Assembly (NCBI RefSeq): GCF_032854445.1
Contig: NC_088306.1
Location: 8,704,193-8,768,192, forward strand
DNA from: Liolophura sinensis
Lineage: Eukaryota > Mollusca > Polyplacophora > Chitonida > Chitonidae
Length of the DNA stretch: 64,000 nt
Reading direction: 5' to 3'
The notes below the pieces were generated by a model, which made no database searches, was not told where the DNA came from, and saw only the letters and a program-made list of their open reading frames with translations. Every line of letters starts with the position of its first letter. The first letter of the stretch is position 1. Shown piece by piece: positions 12,500-24,407 of this stretch. Position numbers and translations under genes: made by a program.

Positions 12500-13123
12500 A
12501 TGTTGATCTTCATTCCAAGTGCCGCCATCTTTGTTTTTCTCGTGGTCTTTCCAGCCAGCGCTAGCCCCATCTTGGGCAAGGCTTTTCAACTTGATCCAGC
12601 CGACGTAGGCTTTAACCCTCTAAAGGACCCACACTTCTCTGACCAGTTTTACCGACTTTCTGTTCCTGATAACGAAGATGAGCTAGGCAATGAGGTGGTA
12701 ACACTGCTTAAAGAAAACAGAATGTTGGATAATTCTCCAAAACAAACAATCACCAATCTTGGACAATTAGAAGAGGACGAAGACTTCCGGCGCTACACAC
12801 CAGAGAACAGGATAACTTCCGGCGGTGCGGAACAAAAGCGTAAGCTAAAATTTAACCCCACTGGATGGCGCAAAAAACGAAGTGTGGACAATTTCGGTGA
12901 CTTCAGGCAGTTCTTACAGTCGACGCAAGAACATCAGCGCAAGAAGACAGGAGAGAGACGTGCAGGTGTGTCTTCTCACCAACACCTCTCAAAATCGCCG
13001 CCTGTACTTAGACGGAGCAATGATAGAAGCTACCAGCGGCTTGATGATATCATCGCTCATATAAGATCATTACTGGGAAAACGTAAAGCTGACCCCCTGG
13101 ATTTCAACCCGACTGGTTGGTAA
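12500..13123 (+). CDS. Putative secreted neuropeptide prohormone with FNPTGW repeats
   Basis: This is a 207-aa precursor encoded in one coding exon. The ATG at 12500 is preferred over the open codons upstream, because a splice acceptor (ttttcag, ending at 12495) sits four bases before it; the first exon is then non-coding and not located. Residues 1-21 form a signal peptide (hydrophobic core, ASA|S cleavage). The rest is hydrophilic and rich in dibasic sites. KRK (113-115) precedes LKFNPTGW (116-123), which is followed by RKKR (124-127). A second FNPTGW (202-207) ends the protein after KRK (194-196). Residues 173-192 lie between RR and GKR, so a 20-residue peptide ending in Leu-Leu-amide is predicted. 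A related FNPLKD lies near the N terminus (38-43). This layout is typical of prohormone-convertase substrates. I do not recognise the family, and no receptor or function is assigned. An AATAAA lies 54 bases after the stop. Confidence 0.72.
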   Translation: MLIFIPSAAIFVFLVVFPASASPILGKAFQLDPADVGFNPLKDPHFSDQFYRLSVPDNEDELGNEVVTLLKENRMLDNSPKQTITNLGQLEEDEDFRRYTPENRITSGGAEQKRKLKFNPTGWRKKRSVDNFGDFRQFLQSTQEHQRKKTGERRAGVSSHQHLSKSPPVLRRSNDRSYQRLDDIIAHIRSLLGKRKADPLDFNPTGW

Positions 13124-13176
13124 ACCGCGCCTACTGGACCCAGAAAGGACAGTAATGGCAGCAAATCATCTCTGCG

Positions 13177-13182
13177 AATAAA
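13177..13182 (+). promoter_or_regulatory. Polyadenylation signal AATAAA of the prohormone gene
   Basis: A canonical AATAAA lies 54 bases after the stop codon at 13121-13123 and is followed by an A-rich then T-rich stretch, a normal 3'-end arrangement for a short 3' UTR. Confidence 0.6.
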
Positions 13183-14479
13183 ACAAGAAAAAAACACTTT
13201 ATTTAGCTATTTCGAGGCGGATTGTTAAGTTCTTTATGTACGTTTTTTTTCTTTTACGGTTTACGGTTTTTGTTTCATTCCGTTCTTGCATCCGTCCAAA
13301 TGTGCAAAACGGCTTTAGACGATTTGTGTCAAAACTCAAACCCAACCGACTTTAGGGCATCCTATTGTTAAGGGGATGTTTACCAAGCCGTTCCCTAATG
13401 TAAGGTATTTTACCACATATTCTTCCGACAAATACGTTGTTCACCAAACTGTCCACTGACAAGTGTGTTTTTCTGTTCAACCCTCAAAGGCAACCACCTT
13501 TACTAAACCCTCTGGTAATGAATACATTGGCCTCCAAATTGTTCAGTGACGACTTTTTCCGTTAATCCTTTGTTCGTCTAAACAGTCACATTTCCGTTTC
13601 ACATAGTCCAGTTTCTCTACGTTTCGTTACGGTGGACGATAGACCGCAGACTCTGCACGACACAGGGAAGTAAATACGCGGATATAATGATTTGCTAAAT
13701 AAACTTGGTATCACGTGAGAACATCCAAACATGGAGAGCTATGGTGTGAATAAAACGGATTGGTGTGCTCAGACTGAAACATTTTAGCGTACTAAAGAGG
13801 TTAGATTCAAAAATACTGAAATTTTTTCTTATTTTTTAGCTTCTTTAATTTTTATCGTCTTTATTTATTTACTTCTTTACTCATCATTTTTTTTCTCATT
13901 TTTATGATTTGTGCACCATCTCAGAATATTCTGTTTTAATTTAATTTAATTTATATTTGCCAGGTTATCGCTAATAAATAACTTAATGATAAAAATGCGC
14001 ATATTGGTTTGTCTTATACATGTAGTATCTCAAGGTATATGCACAAGGTACAGTCTCGACGGGGAAAACACCAACGCTGAGCCAGGTGTTTACAATTACC
14101 TTGCCCACGTGAGGACTTAAGTTCGAATCCACTTCCCGTCGACATTATATCTTGATCTCAAGTGCATTATACGGATGTGTCTGCTATCATTTCAGGCAAT
14201 GTTATCTGCTTCCATATATTAAAAAAAAACAAATCAAATCGAAAATGCACAGATATGAAAGTTGTTTATATGCTCCGGCAACCTTTTATATTTTTTCTTC
14301 AATTCTGAGTAACATTAAACTAGATTATGCACAATCATGTGGAAATTAAAATGTGAGTAAAAGTTTTCAATTTTATGAAACAAATCAGAGCTATGTGTCC
14401 TTTAGGTTGTAGAAGATTATACGCCAGATGAGCTGAGATAGGGTCAGGTTGTCTTGTTCTCACTTTAATAATATCAAGA
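13183..14479. other. Non-coding sequence after the prohormone gene
   Basis: No gene seen. A tRNA-like patch at about 14050-14140 (acttaagttcgaatccactt with facing gacgggg and cccgtc) does not fold properly and is probably a SINE head. Confidence 0.35.
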
Positions 14480-14880
14480 AGAGGGCAAGTCGTCGTCTAG
14501 AGATTACGGATTCGAACCCGGCGTTGGGCAGAAAATTTGTAGATTGCTGTATTCTCACTGCATGTGGAGTCTTTGTGACGTTAAGCGTTAGACGATGCTC
14601 AATGTGATCATTTATCATTTGTAGTCTATGGTTCCTTGAAGACCACTGGTTTTCCACCAATTTGGTATGCATATGTGTGGGAAAGTTCGTCAGTAACTTG
14701 TCAAAAGTCGATGGTTTTACCCGAGTGAGTACTTGGGGTTTAACGTCGTACTCAACAATTTTTCAGTCATATGACGACGAGGTTTTACCCGAGGACTCTG
14801 GTTTCATCCACCCGTAAAGCTGACCGCAATCACATAAGCAAACAATCCTTGAGTATGGCCTGCGGTCTCGTCCAAAACAA
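14480..14880 (+). mobile_element. SINE family 2 copy
   Basis: B-box-like ggattcgaacccggcg, the body shared with the copy at 4160 (gacgatgctcaatgtgatca), then a tail ggggtttaacgtcgtactca that differs from family 1. Confidence 0.6.
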
Positions 14881-15768
14881 TGTACACTTTTTTTTTAACT
14901 GTAGTTATCACAGCGTATACTCAGAGAATGAAGCCATTATTTCCATTCTTAAACAACACTTGTTCACATGTATTTTAGACTAATTTTCAGTTTTTACCTC
15001 TTTTCGATAACCTTTTCACTCCTTCATTTTGAATACACTTCTCTACCATCGATCGCTCCATATAAGAGTCCACTTTAAACACCCACAGGGTCCACACGTT
15101 GAGAACGAATCAGAATACCGCATTTCGCGCCTCATATGTTCACGATGCTTGTTGGATGGGATTCAGGCATTCTCCAAAGTAAGTTTTAGTGCGAAGATTT
15201 CAGTCGGGAGTTCGGAGATGTGGAATAAATCCTAGAGGAGAACGACAGACGTCAATCGTGAAGAGGAGTTTTAGCTGACAAGGTGACAAGTGCTACACAC
15301 GAAGCTACGGCCGTCAGCAGCAGTGTATGCACTCGGTACGGAAAATGTTACCATCGTTCAGCTACGGACTCTCGGCTAATTTAACTGCTTTGTGCAGTCA
15401 CTGACAACATATAGCCCGAGATGAAGGCCTGCAAATTTGGATGTTTCCGACACTTACTTGTCACTGTCACCTGACAGTCTCGATTCCAGTGTGCCAAACA
15501 AACAAGGGAATAACTTAGACCAGAGGTGAGGTTTTTATGTGGGCGCTGGAAAAGACTTTCGTATTTGCCACATATACTGGACGTTTTTGACTGGACATGG
15601 TAGTCAAAATTTCGGTGGAAAATTACAACAAATAAATTAACGTGTGTACGTAGAATTGCCATTACTTTTCATTACTTAAGTAATCCACTCCCAAGTTTAA
15701 TATGTTAAAGCTTCATGTTAATGACGTCATATAGTTGGTTTTCGTTTAGTCCGTGAGGTGGGGAAAAT

Positions 15769-15925
15769 ATAGTTAAGACGTACAGCACAATGAAAAGCGA
15801 CGAGAGTGTGATAGCTGACAAATGGCCACACGTAACCCGTGAAATACGGCCTCTTGTCAGTTTACCTCAGTTATAGTTTTATTCTAACTGTTCATGTAAA
15901 TGCACAAATAGCAACCCCACTGAAC
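15769..15925 (+). repeat. Unnamed interspersed repeat R4, copy 1
   Basis: Core gatagctgacaaatggccac followed by cctcttgtcagtttacctca and ttctaactgttcatgtaaat is shared with six other places in the window. Confidence 0.7.
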
Positions 15926-15989
15926 GCTATGACGTTACTTTTGGACAACAGCGTTTGGTTGCGTCACTGCATATATGGTCCGATATATG

Positions 15990-16262
15990 ATTTATTGATT
16001 TATTTATTTTTTTTTTATTTATTTTATTTTATTTTATTTTATTGCTGTTTTACGCCGCACTCAATAATATTTCACTTATACGTCGGCGGCACAGCCCGGG
16101 GGATACCCACGACCACCCGCAGGTTGATGGCAGACCTTCCCACGTAGGGCCGGGGAAGAAGCTAGCATGAGCTGGACTTGAACTCACAGCCACCGCATTG
16201 GTGACCGCTTTTGGGTCATTACGCTGCGCTAGCGGGCTAACCAACTGAGACACGCCCCCCAC
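15990..16262 (-). mobile_element. SINE family 1, almost full length
   Basis: From the T-rich tail complement through tgttttacgccgcactcaat and the head complement gcgggctaaccaactgagac. Confidence 0.9.
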
Positions 16263-16335
16263 CCCCTTAATATGTGAACAACGTCTCTGTTCCCTGTGTA
16301 GTACGAATTTGACAGATTCAACGAAATTTCCTACA

Positions 16336-16417
16336 TGTATATTTATTTCATTGCAGGTGTTTTACGCAGGACGCCAAAATGTATCACGCATGCGTCGTCG
16401 GTCAGTACTATGGGGAA
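16336..16417 (-). mobile_element. SINE family 1, tail fragment
   Basis: Contains aggtgttttacgcaggacgc and gtcgtcggtcagtactatgg; diverged. Confidence 0.55.
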
Positions 16418-16459
16418 AGGATACTTCTTATTGGACAATGCTGATGTTCATCTTTTCAC

Positions 16460-16595
16460 TGGATTTGTATATTTATGTGTGGATTTGACTAGGGTTTTAC
16501 GTCGAACTCAAGGAAATTCCACTTATGTAAATGTTTTCAGCATTATGGCGATTGGAACCAGAGCCCACCACAATCCGCCGGTTGCTGACAGGCAG
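16460..16595 (-). mobile_element. SINE family 1, diverged 3' part
   Basis: Contains agggttttacgtcgaactca, cagcattatggcgattgga and ccgccggttgctgacaggca. Confidence 0.6.
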
Positions 16596-16600
16596 TGTTA

Positions 16601-19507
16601 AAGTACATGGCTAATATGTTGAAAATAAAACAAAGGACCGGCATGTAATCGTTGAACGCGTGCCAGGTAGTTTAATCAAAATCGGGAAATTGTGTAATCT
16701 AATCAAAATCAAAATCAAAATCTAATGTAAATTGCATCTGAAATAGACCTTTGTAGATTCTTCAAAATCAATTAAAGGCACTCAAATGTATAAATTCTAC
16801 TACGGAATCTACTGAGCCTGTGGTGAAAAGTCACTCGTTTAAACAAGGAGGTTTCATAATGTGTTAAAAACATGTGGTTCTCAGCTGTTACTTTGCAGTG
16901 CTTTTGAATCTGGACCGTCTTTTACAAGACTTCGTAATTCTTTTTTCTCGTAACTTTTTTTTCCCTAAAAGACATTGTCCATAGGTTATACTTCCCACAA
17001 GAAAAGTACGAAAAACTGATTTACAAACTTTTGTGAAAGAAGGCCCAGAAGATCAACTATAGAGAAGCCACGACGTTTGACAGAACAAGAGTTCTCAACT
17101 TGGGCTGTCGTATTTAATGAGCGCATGCAATGTTCCTCATTTGTATAGTGCGCAGTGATGTCGTGTATTCACCAGTGGATAGAGTACTTCTGACATTCAT
17201 TCAGGTAAAAGGCACACCGATATACAAATGATATATTTTTGTTTTCTTAAATTCTTCGTAAATATTTACTATAAACTACGTTGACGACATTGTGTAATTT
17301 AGTGTAGAAAAACTACACGTCTTCCATGCAGCGTACTGATTATATCAGTGCGTTTATTTTGGTCAGTTGACAGGCTGATAAAATTGTTAAGATATTGGCC
17401 TAGCTTTTTTTCTTGGTCTCTCTTTTTGCAGTTACCGGTAGTTTAATTTTGAACAGTCTTTAAGGATTTTTAAAACTGATCGTTAACCTTACCCGGGGGA
17501 AATATGTTTCTATTTTAGATCACTGTTACAAGATTAACTTTCACCCTTCCCCTGTGCGTTTCACAAATGAAAATGTATAAACAATTAGAATGATAGATAA
17601 CAATACTGGCTGTATATAGCATAGAATAATGCGTAACATTACAAGATAATGTACAAGAGGCGCCTTATTCCGTATTAACTATTAACCCGAAAATCTGTCT
17701 TCAACCAGACTAATGACCTCGTGTGGCTAAAATCAATTAACGGTATCTAATCAATTTAAAGTGATCTGTACTCAAACAGTGACCGCCCGAGTACAAAACG
17801 CAGCCATACTTACCTCAGACCCCGGTTCGGACAGGCGCAGACACGTGCACACATGTGCAATACAAATTCCCGTGACTACCAGGAACACAGCGCGACAAGG
17901 TAAGCTGTTGGTTCTATTGCACGATAACAGCATTTACCAGTACGGTATACCCTAACGCGCGGGCAACTTCGGACGGCAGTTTAAGTCAATATACCTCAAA
18001 CATTTTTGTCAAGGTAAGCTGATGAATTTACCTTTTCTTTTATCTTTTTTCTTCATGTATTAATGTGATTGACTGATTTACCGATTGGCCGATTGGCTAA
18101 TGCTTAGCACCGTGCTCAAGAATTCTTCACTTATACGACCGCAGTCAAGTTTCTTTATAGACATAATATCACCGTGTAAAATGGTTGTCCTATAGTTTAG
18201 GGCAGACTCTTTGGTAATGTGTGGCTTAACTTTATTCCACCATGATTGTGTTTGTGTCATCACTAAGCAAGAAAAAAACAAAAAAAAAAACAAAAAAAAC
18301 AAAACAAACGGTAACAGATATGCTAAATTATAATGTTTGTTTGGAAAATGACTTTGAAAGCAGGTTTTCATTTTACCTCTTAAATCTGCATTACGGCTTG
18401 AATGCACGTATTTTCCACAGAATTTATGCTTTCGGCAGGAAATCATGTATTGTTGTGCCACACACAGCGGTATTTTATTCCATATGGGATTGATTTCCAG
18501 TATTGCCTCATTATCTCTAATAGCAAAGACTATCACAGTGCTAACCATTCTGGCGTTCATCCAACTATATATAGATCCGTCATTTAATAATATTACACTA
18601 TGCATGAACTGTGTATGTGATTTAATGCGGGGTAAACATTAATTACAATGTGTGATTTTTCTATGTAGACAGCACTATGTGACAGTATTATCGTTAGTAA
18701 GGGTTACATTTTTTGGATACTACACATAGCAGTGTTTAGACCAGTCCTAGTTTCCAACAAACGACATCTGTCAGGCACAGAATCGCCAGCAACGTTAACC
18801 ATCTTAACCACTCAACCCACACGGCTTCAACCCAAATAGGACGTAGCTGACAGTAATATGTAATAAAAAGGCTAGTGATATTAGTAATTGCTCAAATATT
18901 GTAACCTCAAATGTACAGACAAACATATAACCAAGTATGACAGATTTATATGCCGCTTAAGGCAAACGACTGCTACTGGATTGAGTCTGGTGAGTATGTG
19001 AATTACGTAGAGGGAAATATTATTTTTTGTGTACAAAAACCCACAGCGAGCAAATTCGGTTTATTTCGAAGGTTCCTCACTATTTCCTCCAGCGTTATGC
19101 CATTGACTGCCGTTGTGAAAGTGACATATTCACCTTTGGCATCTTGCATAAGCCAGTCGTTGACTGTAACTACCATGGCAAGATATGTTCTTAACATGTG
19201 TCGTCATAATAGTTACAATTATTTTAGCCCACGGTCGTTTTGTGCACGCGACCCAGAACATACCTAAAAACTTGAATCAGTCGGTCATTTAATGAACCCC
19301 CGTATTAGTTGTGAGCTGTGCACGTGTTTTGCTGTAACGGGCGGAAACAGACACACTCGTATAGTGATTGGGTGAAAATCTGTTTTATTGTTCCTTATGG
19401 AAAAATTATGTAGCTCAGTAGTCTTACAATAATCATCCATATTATGAAATGCAAATCATTGTTACAGGTATTGTCTCTGACCATTTCAGCTTGTCAGTTT
19501 CGCAGCA
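16601..19507. other. Intergenic sequence before CAP gene 1
   Basis: Probable promoter and 5' UTR region of CAP gene 1; no TATA box could be chosen. Pyrimidine tracts ending in AG at 19490 and 19505 may be 5' UTR acceptors. Confidence 0.35.
18095..18150 (-). mobile_element. SINE family 1, short fragment
   Basis: Contains ccgtgctcaagaattcttca and cttatacgaccgcagtcaag only. Confidence 0.5.
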
Positions 19508-22227
19508 ATGGGATGCACAAGTTCCAAATCAGAAGATGTTACTAAAACCGTAAGTAAACTTTGCTTGGTTTCAGACATTCTGAGTATCTCCATGACTACA
19601 TCGACAGTTACTGCTTGACATTTCAAAGCTCTGTATCAATGACTACACGATATAAGAGACTACAGCATAGAGAGTAAAACCAGAGCAACGACGACAGTAT
19701 GATAGATGGCAAATGGTCACATGTAACCGCCGGTGAAATCCGGTCTCTCCTCAGTTTACCGCAGTTAAGGTTTTACTTTAATGGTGCATGTAGATGCTTT
19801 AATAGCAGCAATTTCCACGTCCCTAACAACATGGACTAAGCAGAATTAGGTAAAAAAAAATGCAGTGGTGTTATTTGCAATTTATTATACGTCACTGATG
19901 TAGAATTACTTCATCACATTTAACATGCATGTACACAATTATTACAAAGCACGTTTATCGTGCCATCGCCTCGCACCATCGCCCCGTTGATTCATGTCAT
20001 AACGCCATTAGTTTCTGTCATTGTGTCATCACTTCATGCATTAAATTTGTCCCATCGTCAGATCTAGACGATGCGACCATGTTGACCCTAACCAACTTCC
20101 ACAGAAATACATCATTGTTTTTGCAAAATTGTGCCCGCAAAGCTAACAGGTAGTTCACAAGCACAGCTACAGTAACGACAGAGAATGGTGTATTCTTCAT
20201 GGCTTGGAATTGCCTTAATGTGTAGTTTGGGAGTAGTTAAGTGACCAAACTTATTGCTATGATTAAAATTAATAAGGTACTAGTCTGGAATTTTGTAAAT
20301 AAACAGGATCAAATTTCTTCCTCTGTGATCATTACTTCAGTTTGTCAAAATGTTTTCTCTGTTCTCCGCCTGATTATAGATAGAGAAACGGTTGTATCGG
20401 AATCATTTTATTTCATTTCATATATGTCCCCACTCCCTATTTTACAGCAGGAGTCAGTAAAACAGGATATTCCCGAAATTGTTGTCGACAAAGTTGAAGC
20501 CTTTAAAGACTACGAAATCCTTTGTCTGGATAAGCACAACAGCTTCCGTTCTAAACATGGCGGACCGGATATGGCCTTGAACCGTGACCTCTGCGATATG
20601 GCGCAGAAGTACGCGGAATTTCTCTTGCAGAACGACAAGTTTGAGCACTGTAACAGAGCTGGGCGGAAGTATGACGGTCAATATGTGGGAGAAAACCTAG
20701 GTTACTACATGGGGCCAGATTACGAGAACTATGACGGTAGGAACAAAGTTACACGCGGGCATAATGGGATCGTTAAACCACTGTCAATAACACTGATGTC
20801 AGAATTTAAATTTCTGAATGGTTCTTAATTTCTAACATCAAATATCAAAAGTCTAAAGTTTTTGCTTGATAACTAGATCTTGGTTTGCAAAATTATAATA
20901 ATGTGGCATGATTATGAGGCATAATTCACTAAATGTTTTAGCCCTTCTGGGAATAATAATGTATATTTATTAGAATGTATAAAGTTTGGTTTCGGCGGTG
21001 AATCATTGAAACATGTGAGAGGTGTGTTCCACAAACGATTGACCTCTCAACTGCAAAAAACGAGCAGTGCCTACATGTTAGTTTAATTTGGAGTCCCACT
21101 AAGCCGTGTGAAAAGTTTGGCAACACTCCCCCCCCCCCCTCCCCCCTACCCTCCCAAATTAATATTTAATAGTACATATACAATTTTTTTCAAGATTTTC
21201 TTGTTTTCAGCAACTGAGAACTGGTACAACGAGATTAACGATTACGACTTCAGCTCCCCGGGGTTTATAAAAGGCACCGGTAAGTTAAGCAAAAGTTCAG
21301 TAATAAATCCACCATAAATGGATCAGACGTCTAAACTGGAACTTCAAACTTGATTAAAATTCTGTTTTGCAAAGAAAGTAAAAAAAAAAATAACTTATTT
21401 TTTTAAGCAAAAAGTTCGGTAATAAATCCACGGTAAATGGATCCGGCGTCTAAACTGGATCTTCAAACTTGATTAAAATTCTGTTTTGCAAAGTAAGTAA
21501 AAAAATAATAATTTAATAATTGATATCTTCAATAATTTAAAAGAAATCTGTTGTCTGAGAGTGATGCTAGAATTTTTTCTGTTATCATAAGGTAATAATG
21601 TGTGCCGTTCAACATACTATCTTGTCAGTCTATTACGACCCTAAGGGCCTTTGTGGCTCAGCTAGTTGCGTAATGGTCTAGGAGCTTCCCACCAATAAGG
21701 TCGCTGTGAGTTCAAGTCTAGCTTATGCTAGTTTCCTCTCCGGCTGTCCGTGGGAAGGTCTGCAGCGGCCTTCGGATAATTGTGGGTTTCCAACGGGCTG
21801 AGCGGGGTTTCCTCCCACCATAATGCTGGCCGCCGTCGTATGAGTGAAATATTCTTGAGTATGGCGTCAAACACAAATTAAATAAATAAATAATAAAATA
21901 AGACGATCCTCATGTCGAGTTATATCAATTTATGAATAACCTGCCACAAAAACAAAATTTTTCTAGTAACACTCGAACGACAGGCTTCCTATTAAATTTA
22001 ACAGATTATATTTTTTTCACAAGGGACACGTTATTTATCATAACACAAAATATGGTTTGTATGGTTTTACAGGACACTTTACCCAGGTTGTATGGAAAAG
22101 CAGCACTCAGCTCGGAGTAGGAAAAGCAATGGATCCCAACACCCAAAAAACCATGATTGTGGCGCGATATTGTCCAGGTGGAAACGTCGCTGGTGTGTTT
22201 CCAGAGAATGTGACGTCACCCAGCTAG
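19508..22227 (+). CDS. GAPR-1/GLIPR2-like CAP-domain protein, copy 1 (four exons)
   Basis: Exons are 19508-19549, 20448-20736, 21211-21279 and 22073-22227, with GT-AG introns in phases 0, 1 and 1. They join to 184 aa with no internal stop. The N terminus MGCTSSKS carries Gly2 and Cys3, a signal for myristoylation plus palmitoylation, and there is no signal peptide, so a membrane-attached intracellular protein is inferred, as known for GAPR-1. The CAP (SCP/PR-1) domain spans about residues 30-184. The conserved tetrad is present: His81 (KFEH), Glu96 (GENLGYY), Glu118 (WYNEI) and His135 (GHFTQVVW). The C-terminal RYCPGGNV matches the CAP end motif. The start of exon 2 could be 20448 or 20451, which changes one Gln. 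Introns carry repeats. A second gene of the same exon plan lies 3.7 kb downstream. The biochemical role of GAPR-1-type proteins is not settled; amyloid-prone, lipid-binding behaviour is reported for the family. Confidence 0.88.
19660..19910 (+). repeat. Interspersed repeat R4, copy 2, in CAP gene 1 intron 1
   Basis: Contains gagagtaaaaccagagcaac, gatggcaaatggtcacatgt and the distal aagcagaattaggtaaaaaa segment. One of the most complete copies. Confidence 0.75.
21287..21500 (+). repeat. 119-bp tandem duplication in CAP gene 1 intron 3
   Basis: Two copies beginning aagcaaaagttc and aagcaaaaagttc share cttgattaaaattctgtttt; the first starts within ten bases of the splice donor at 21280. Confidence 0.85.
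21643..21893 (+). mobile_element. SINE family 1, near full length, in CAP gene 1 intron 3
   Basis: Head agggcctttgtggctcagct, B-box-like gagttcaagtct, tail with (AAAT)n. Same strand as the gene. Confidence 0.88.
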
Positions 22228-22424
22228 TTTTATCGCGAACAGCCATTTTCAGAAAGCGTCTTATACAAATTTCATAAACATTACAGGGTATTATCTGACG
22301 GGATCATCAGACAGATTCCGTCTACGATGTGTATATTTACATACATGTATTTATTGAAAAAAAATGAACAAGAATATAATTCTCCACGTAGTTGGCCCCT
22401 AATCTGTATAGGTACCATGTACAA

Positions 22425-22515
22425 TACTCTAGCGTTCCACCGTAATACTGGACTACGTTGAGTCAAAACGTAAAAACATTCTTGAGTACGACGTAAACAC
22501 CAATCAAATCAATAA
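22425..22515 (+). mobile_element. SINE family 1, tail fragment
   Basis: Contains aacattcttgagtacgacgt and aaacaccaatcaaatcaata; lies about 200 bp after the CAP gene 1 stop codon and may be in its 3' UTR. Confidence 0.65.
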
Positions 22516-23154
22516 CAGCATAAATATATTAATTTCCTTCTTCATTTATTTACTTGACAAGCGTTTAAAGCTGCACTCCAGAACATTTTGCTAGTGCCAA
22601 ATTACGGGAACTGGACAGGGTCTTTGAGAAACCGCCGCACATCGTCAAATACGTACGCCCACTACCCGTCTCTACTAGAGCTGCATTTCACTTTCCAAAA
22701 TGAAAATATCAGCGCAATGTTGAATACACCAAGGTGATAAAATAAATTCTCCATATATGAATGTACTTTTATACAGGTATTTACAGAATTTATATTGCAA
22801 ATTTTGTATACAAGTATTTAAACTTTTATTTAAAAGTGCGCTTAGCCTTTTCGGCTTTTTGTCTTAATAAAGGGCGAGGCGAATACAGAGATGTGTTGAA
22901 GACTTTACAGTATTGCTTCCTGGTACTGAAGAGTACAGGGTTTCAGGGCCCATACAAGGTTTCTTGTGTGTACCAGGCGAACACTGTGGCTCCAGTTTAG
23001 ATGTATTTACAATTTGTAAAATGGACAGGTACTCACAAAAAAAATCGTCAAACCGTTTAAAATCCTAATTGTACAACCAACAGAAACTTCAGAAAGTCTT
23101 GTGAGATATGTTTTCTTTTAAGAAATATTTTAAACCTCTTAAATCATATATAGA

Positions 23155-23502
23155 CAGGAATAGCAGAGCAACAACGATAATGTGATCATTGGCAAATGAT
23201 CACACGCATTACTAGTGAAAACCCTGTCAATTTATCGTCCAAGGTTTTAATCTAACTGTTCAGGTAAATGTTTAACATTTAGCATATTACACGACCTCCT
23301 TGCACCATGGCTTAAGCAGAATTGGGAAAACAAAAATAATGCAGTGATGTTACTTGCATTTTATCAGATGCCAGGGTTCTAGAGCGCTGCGTTGTCATCG
23401 CATTCAACATCCAGTAACATTAGACTCGGCTTTTATTAGACGTCAGAGGGCTAGAACGCTGCGTTGTCATCGCATTCAACATCCAGTAACATTAGACTCG
23501 GC
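23155..23502 (+). repeat. Interspersed repeat R4, copy 3, with 72-bp distal duplication
   Basis: R4 core (agcaacaacgataatgtgat) followed by its distal part, which is duplicated in tandem (23359-23430 and 23431-23502) sharing gctgcgttgtcatcgcattc. Confidence 0.75.
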
Positions 23503-23783
23503 GTGCTGTTTGTCTCTTGAAACAGAATGTAAATATTAGGCAATATCATGTGATAATTTATTTGAACTATCAACCCATGTTGAAAGTAGTTATTTTGAAA
23601 TGAATACATGTAATTTGAATGGACATTTATTTTTATAACTCGCATTCAAGTATTTGAAAGACGTACAAGATACATAGACATAAATAAACTGTTAATAGCG
23701 TACAATTAGAAAGAAATCAGTAGTTATACACAATGTAACTATGGATTTGTAAATAAAAACACAACTTACAAATGCTCCGACCA

Positions 23784-24000
23784 CTTCGGTGGCCTAACGG
23801 TTAGAGGGTCCGCCTCAAAATCTCGATCAATCGAGGGCCAGGTCATACCAAAGAATTAAAAAATGGCACTTGCTGCTGCCTCGCTTGGCGCTCAGATCTG
23901 AGAGGTTAGTGCAAGGAAAAACGACTGGTTGGCCCAGTGTGCGTATAATGCGACTGGGTGGGGTGTTATGTCAAGGCATGTGTATTTATAGCATATTTTA
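23784..24000 (+). mobile_element. SINE family 3 copy
   Basis: tRNA-like head ccacttcggtggcctaacgg, then tgctgcctcgcttggcgctc and ggttggcccagtgtgcgtat. Found five times in the window. Confidence 0.75.
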
Positions 24001-24210
24001 TTTGTATATATATATATATATTGATAGAAAATGTTTCAAATAAATAGTTTTAATAAAAACATGTGTGCTTATTTTGTCGTTGAAGAGTTGTAGATGACTC
24101 TGTGCTAGCTCTGTACTCTGTAGTATTTACATTTCTTGGATAAACATGTAGAAGGATGCAGTATTTAGATATGCACTTTTTATTATATATATATATCGGG
24201 GATATATATC

Positions 24211-24407
24211 GTGGCCTCTCACCAATGCGATCTCTGCGCTTATGGTGGCTTCCGCCTCAGCCGCACGTGGGAAGGCAACCTATGGACTATGGATCACCAT
24301 GGTCCCCCCCCCCCCCTCCCCCAAGGCTCTGCCCGGTTTTCTCCGACCATCATGCTGACCACCTTGAGTACGGCGTAAAACACCAATCAAATAAATAAAT
24401 AAAATAA
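24211..24407 (+). mobile_element. SINE family 1 without tRNA head
   Basis: Begins gtggcctctcaccaatgcga next to a (TA) run, contains a poly-C tract and ends with the (AAAT)n tail. Confidence 0.8.

Noticed and set aside
14050..14140. tRNA-like sequence
   Set aside because: The T-arm and D-arm do not pair properly; more likely a SINE head than a working tRNA gene.
18078..18605. 175-codon minus-strand open frame
   Set aside because: It runs through a poly-A/T low-complexity stretch and a SINE fragment, has no recognisable domain, and several overlapping frames are open there too.
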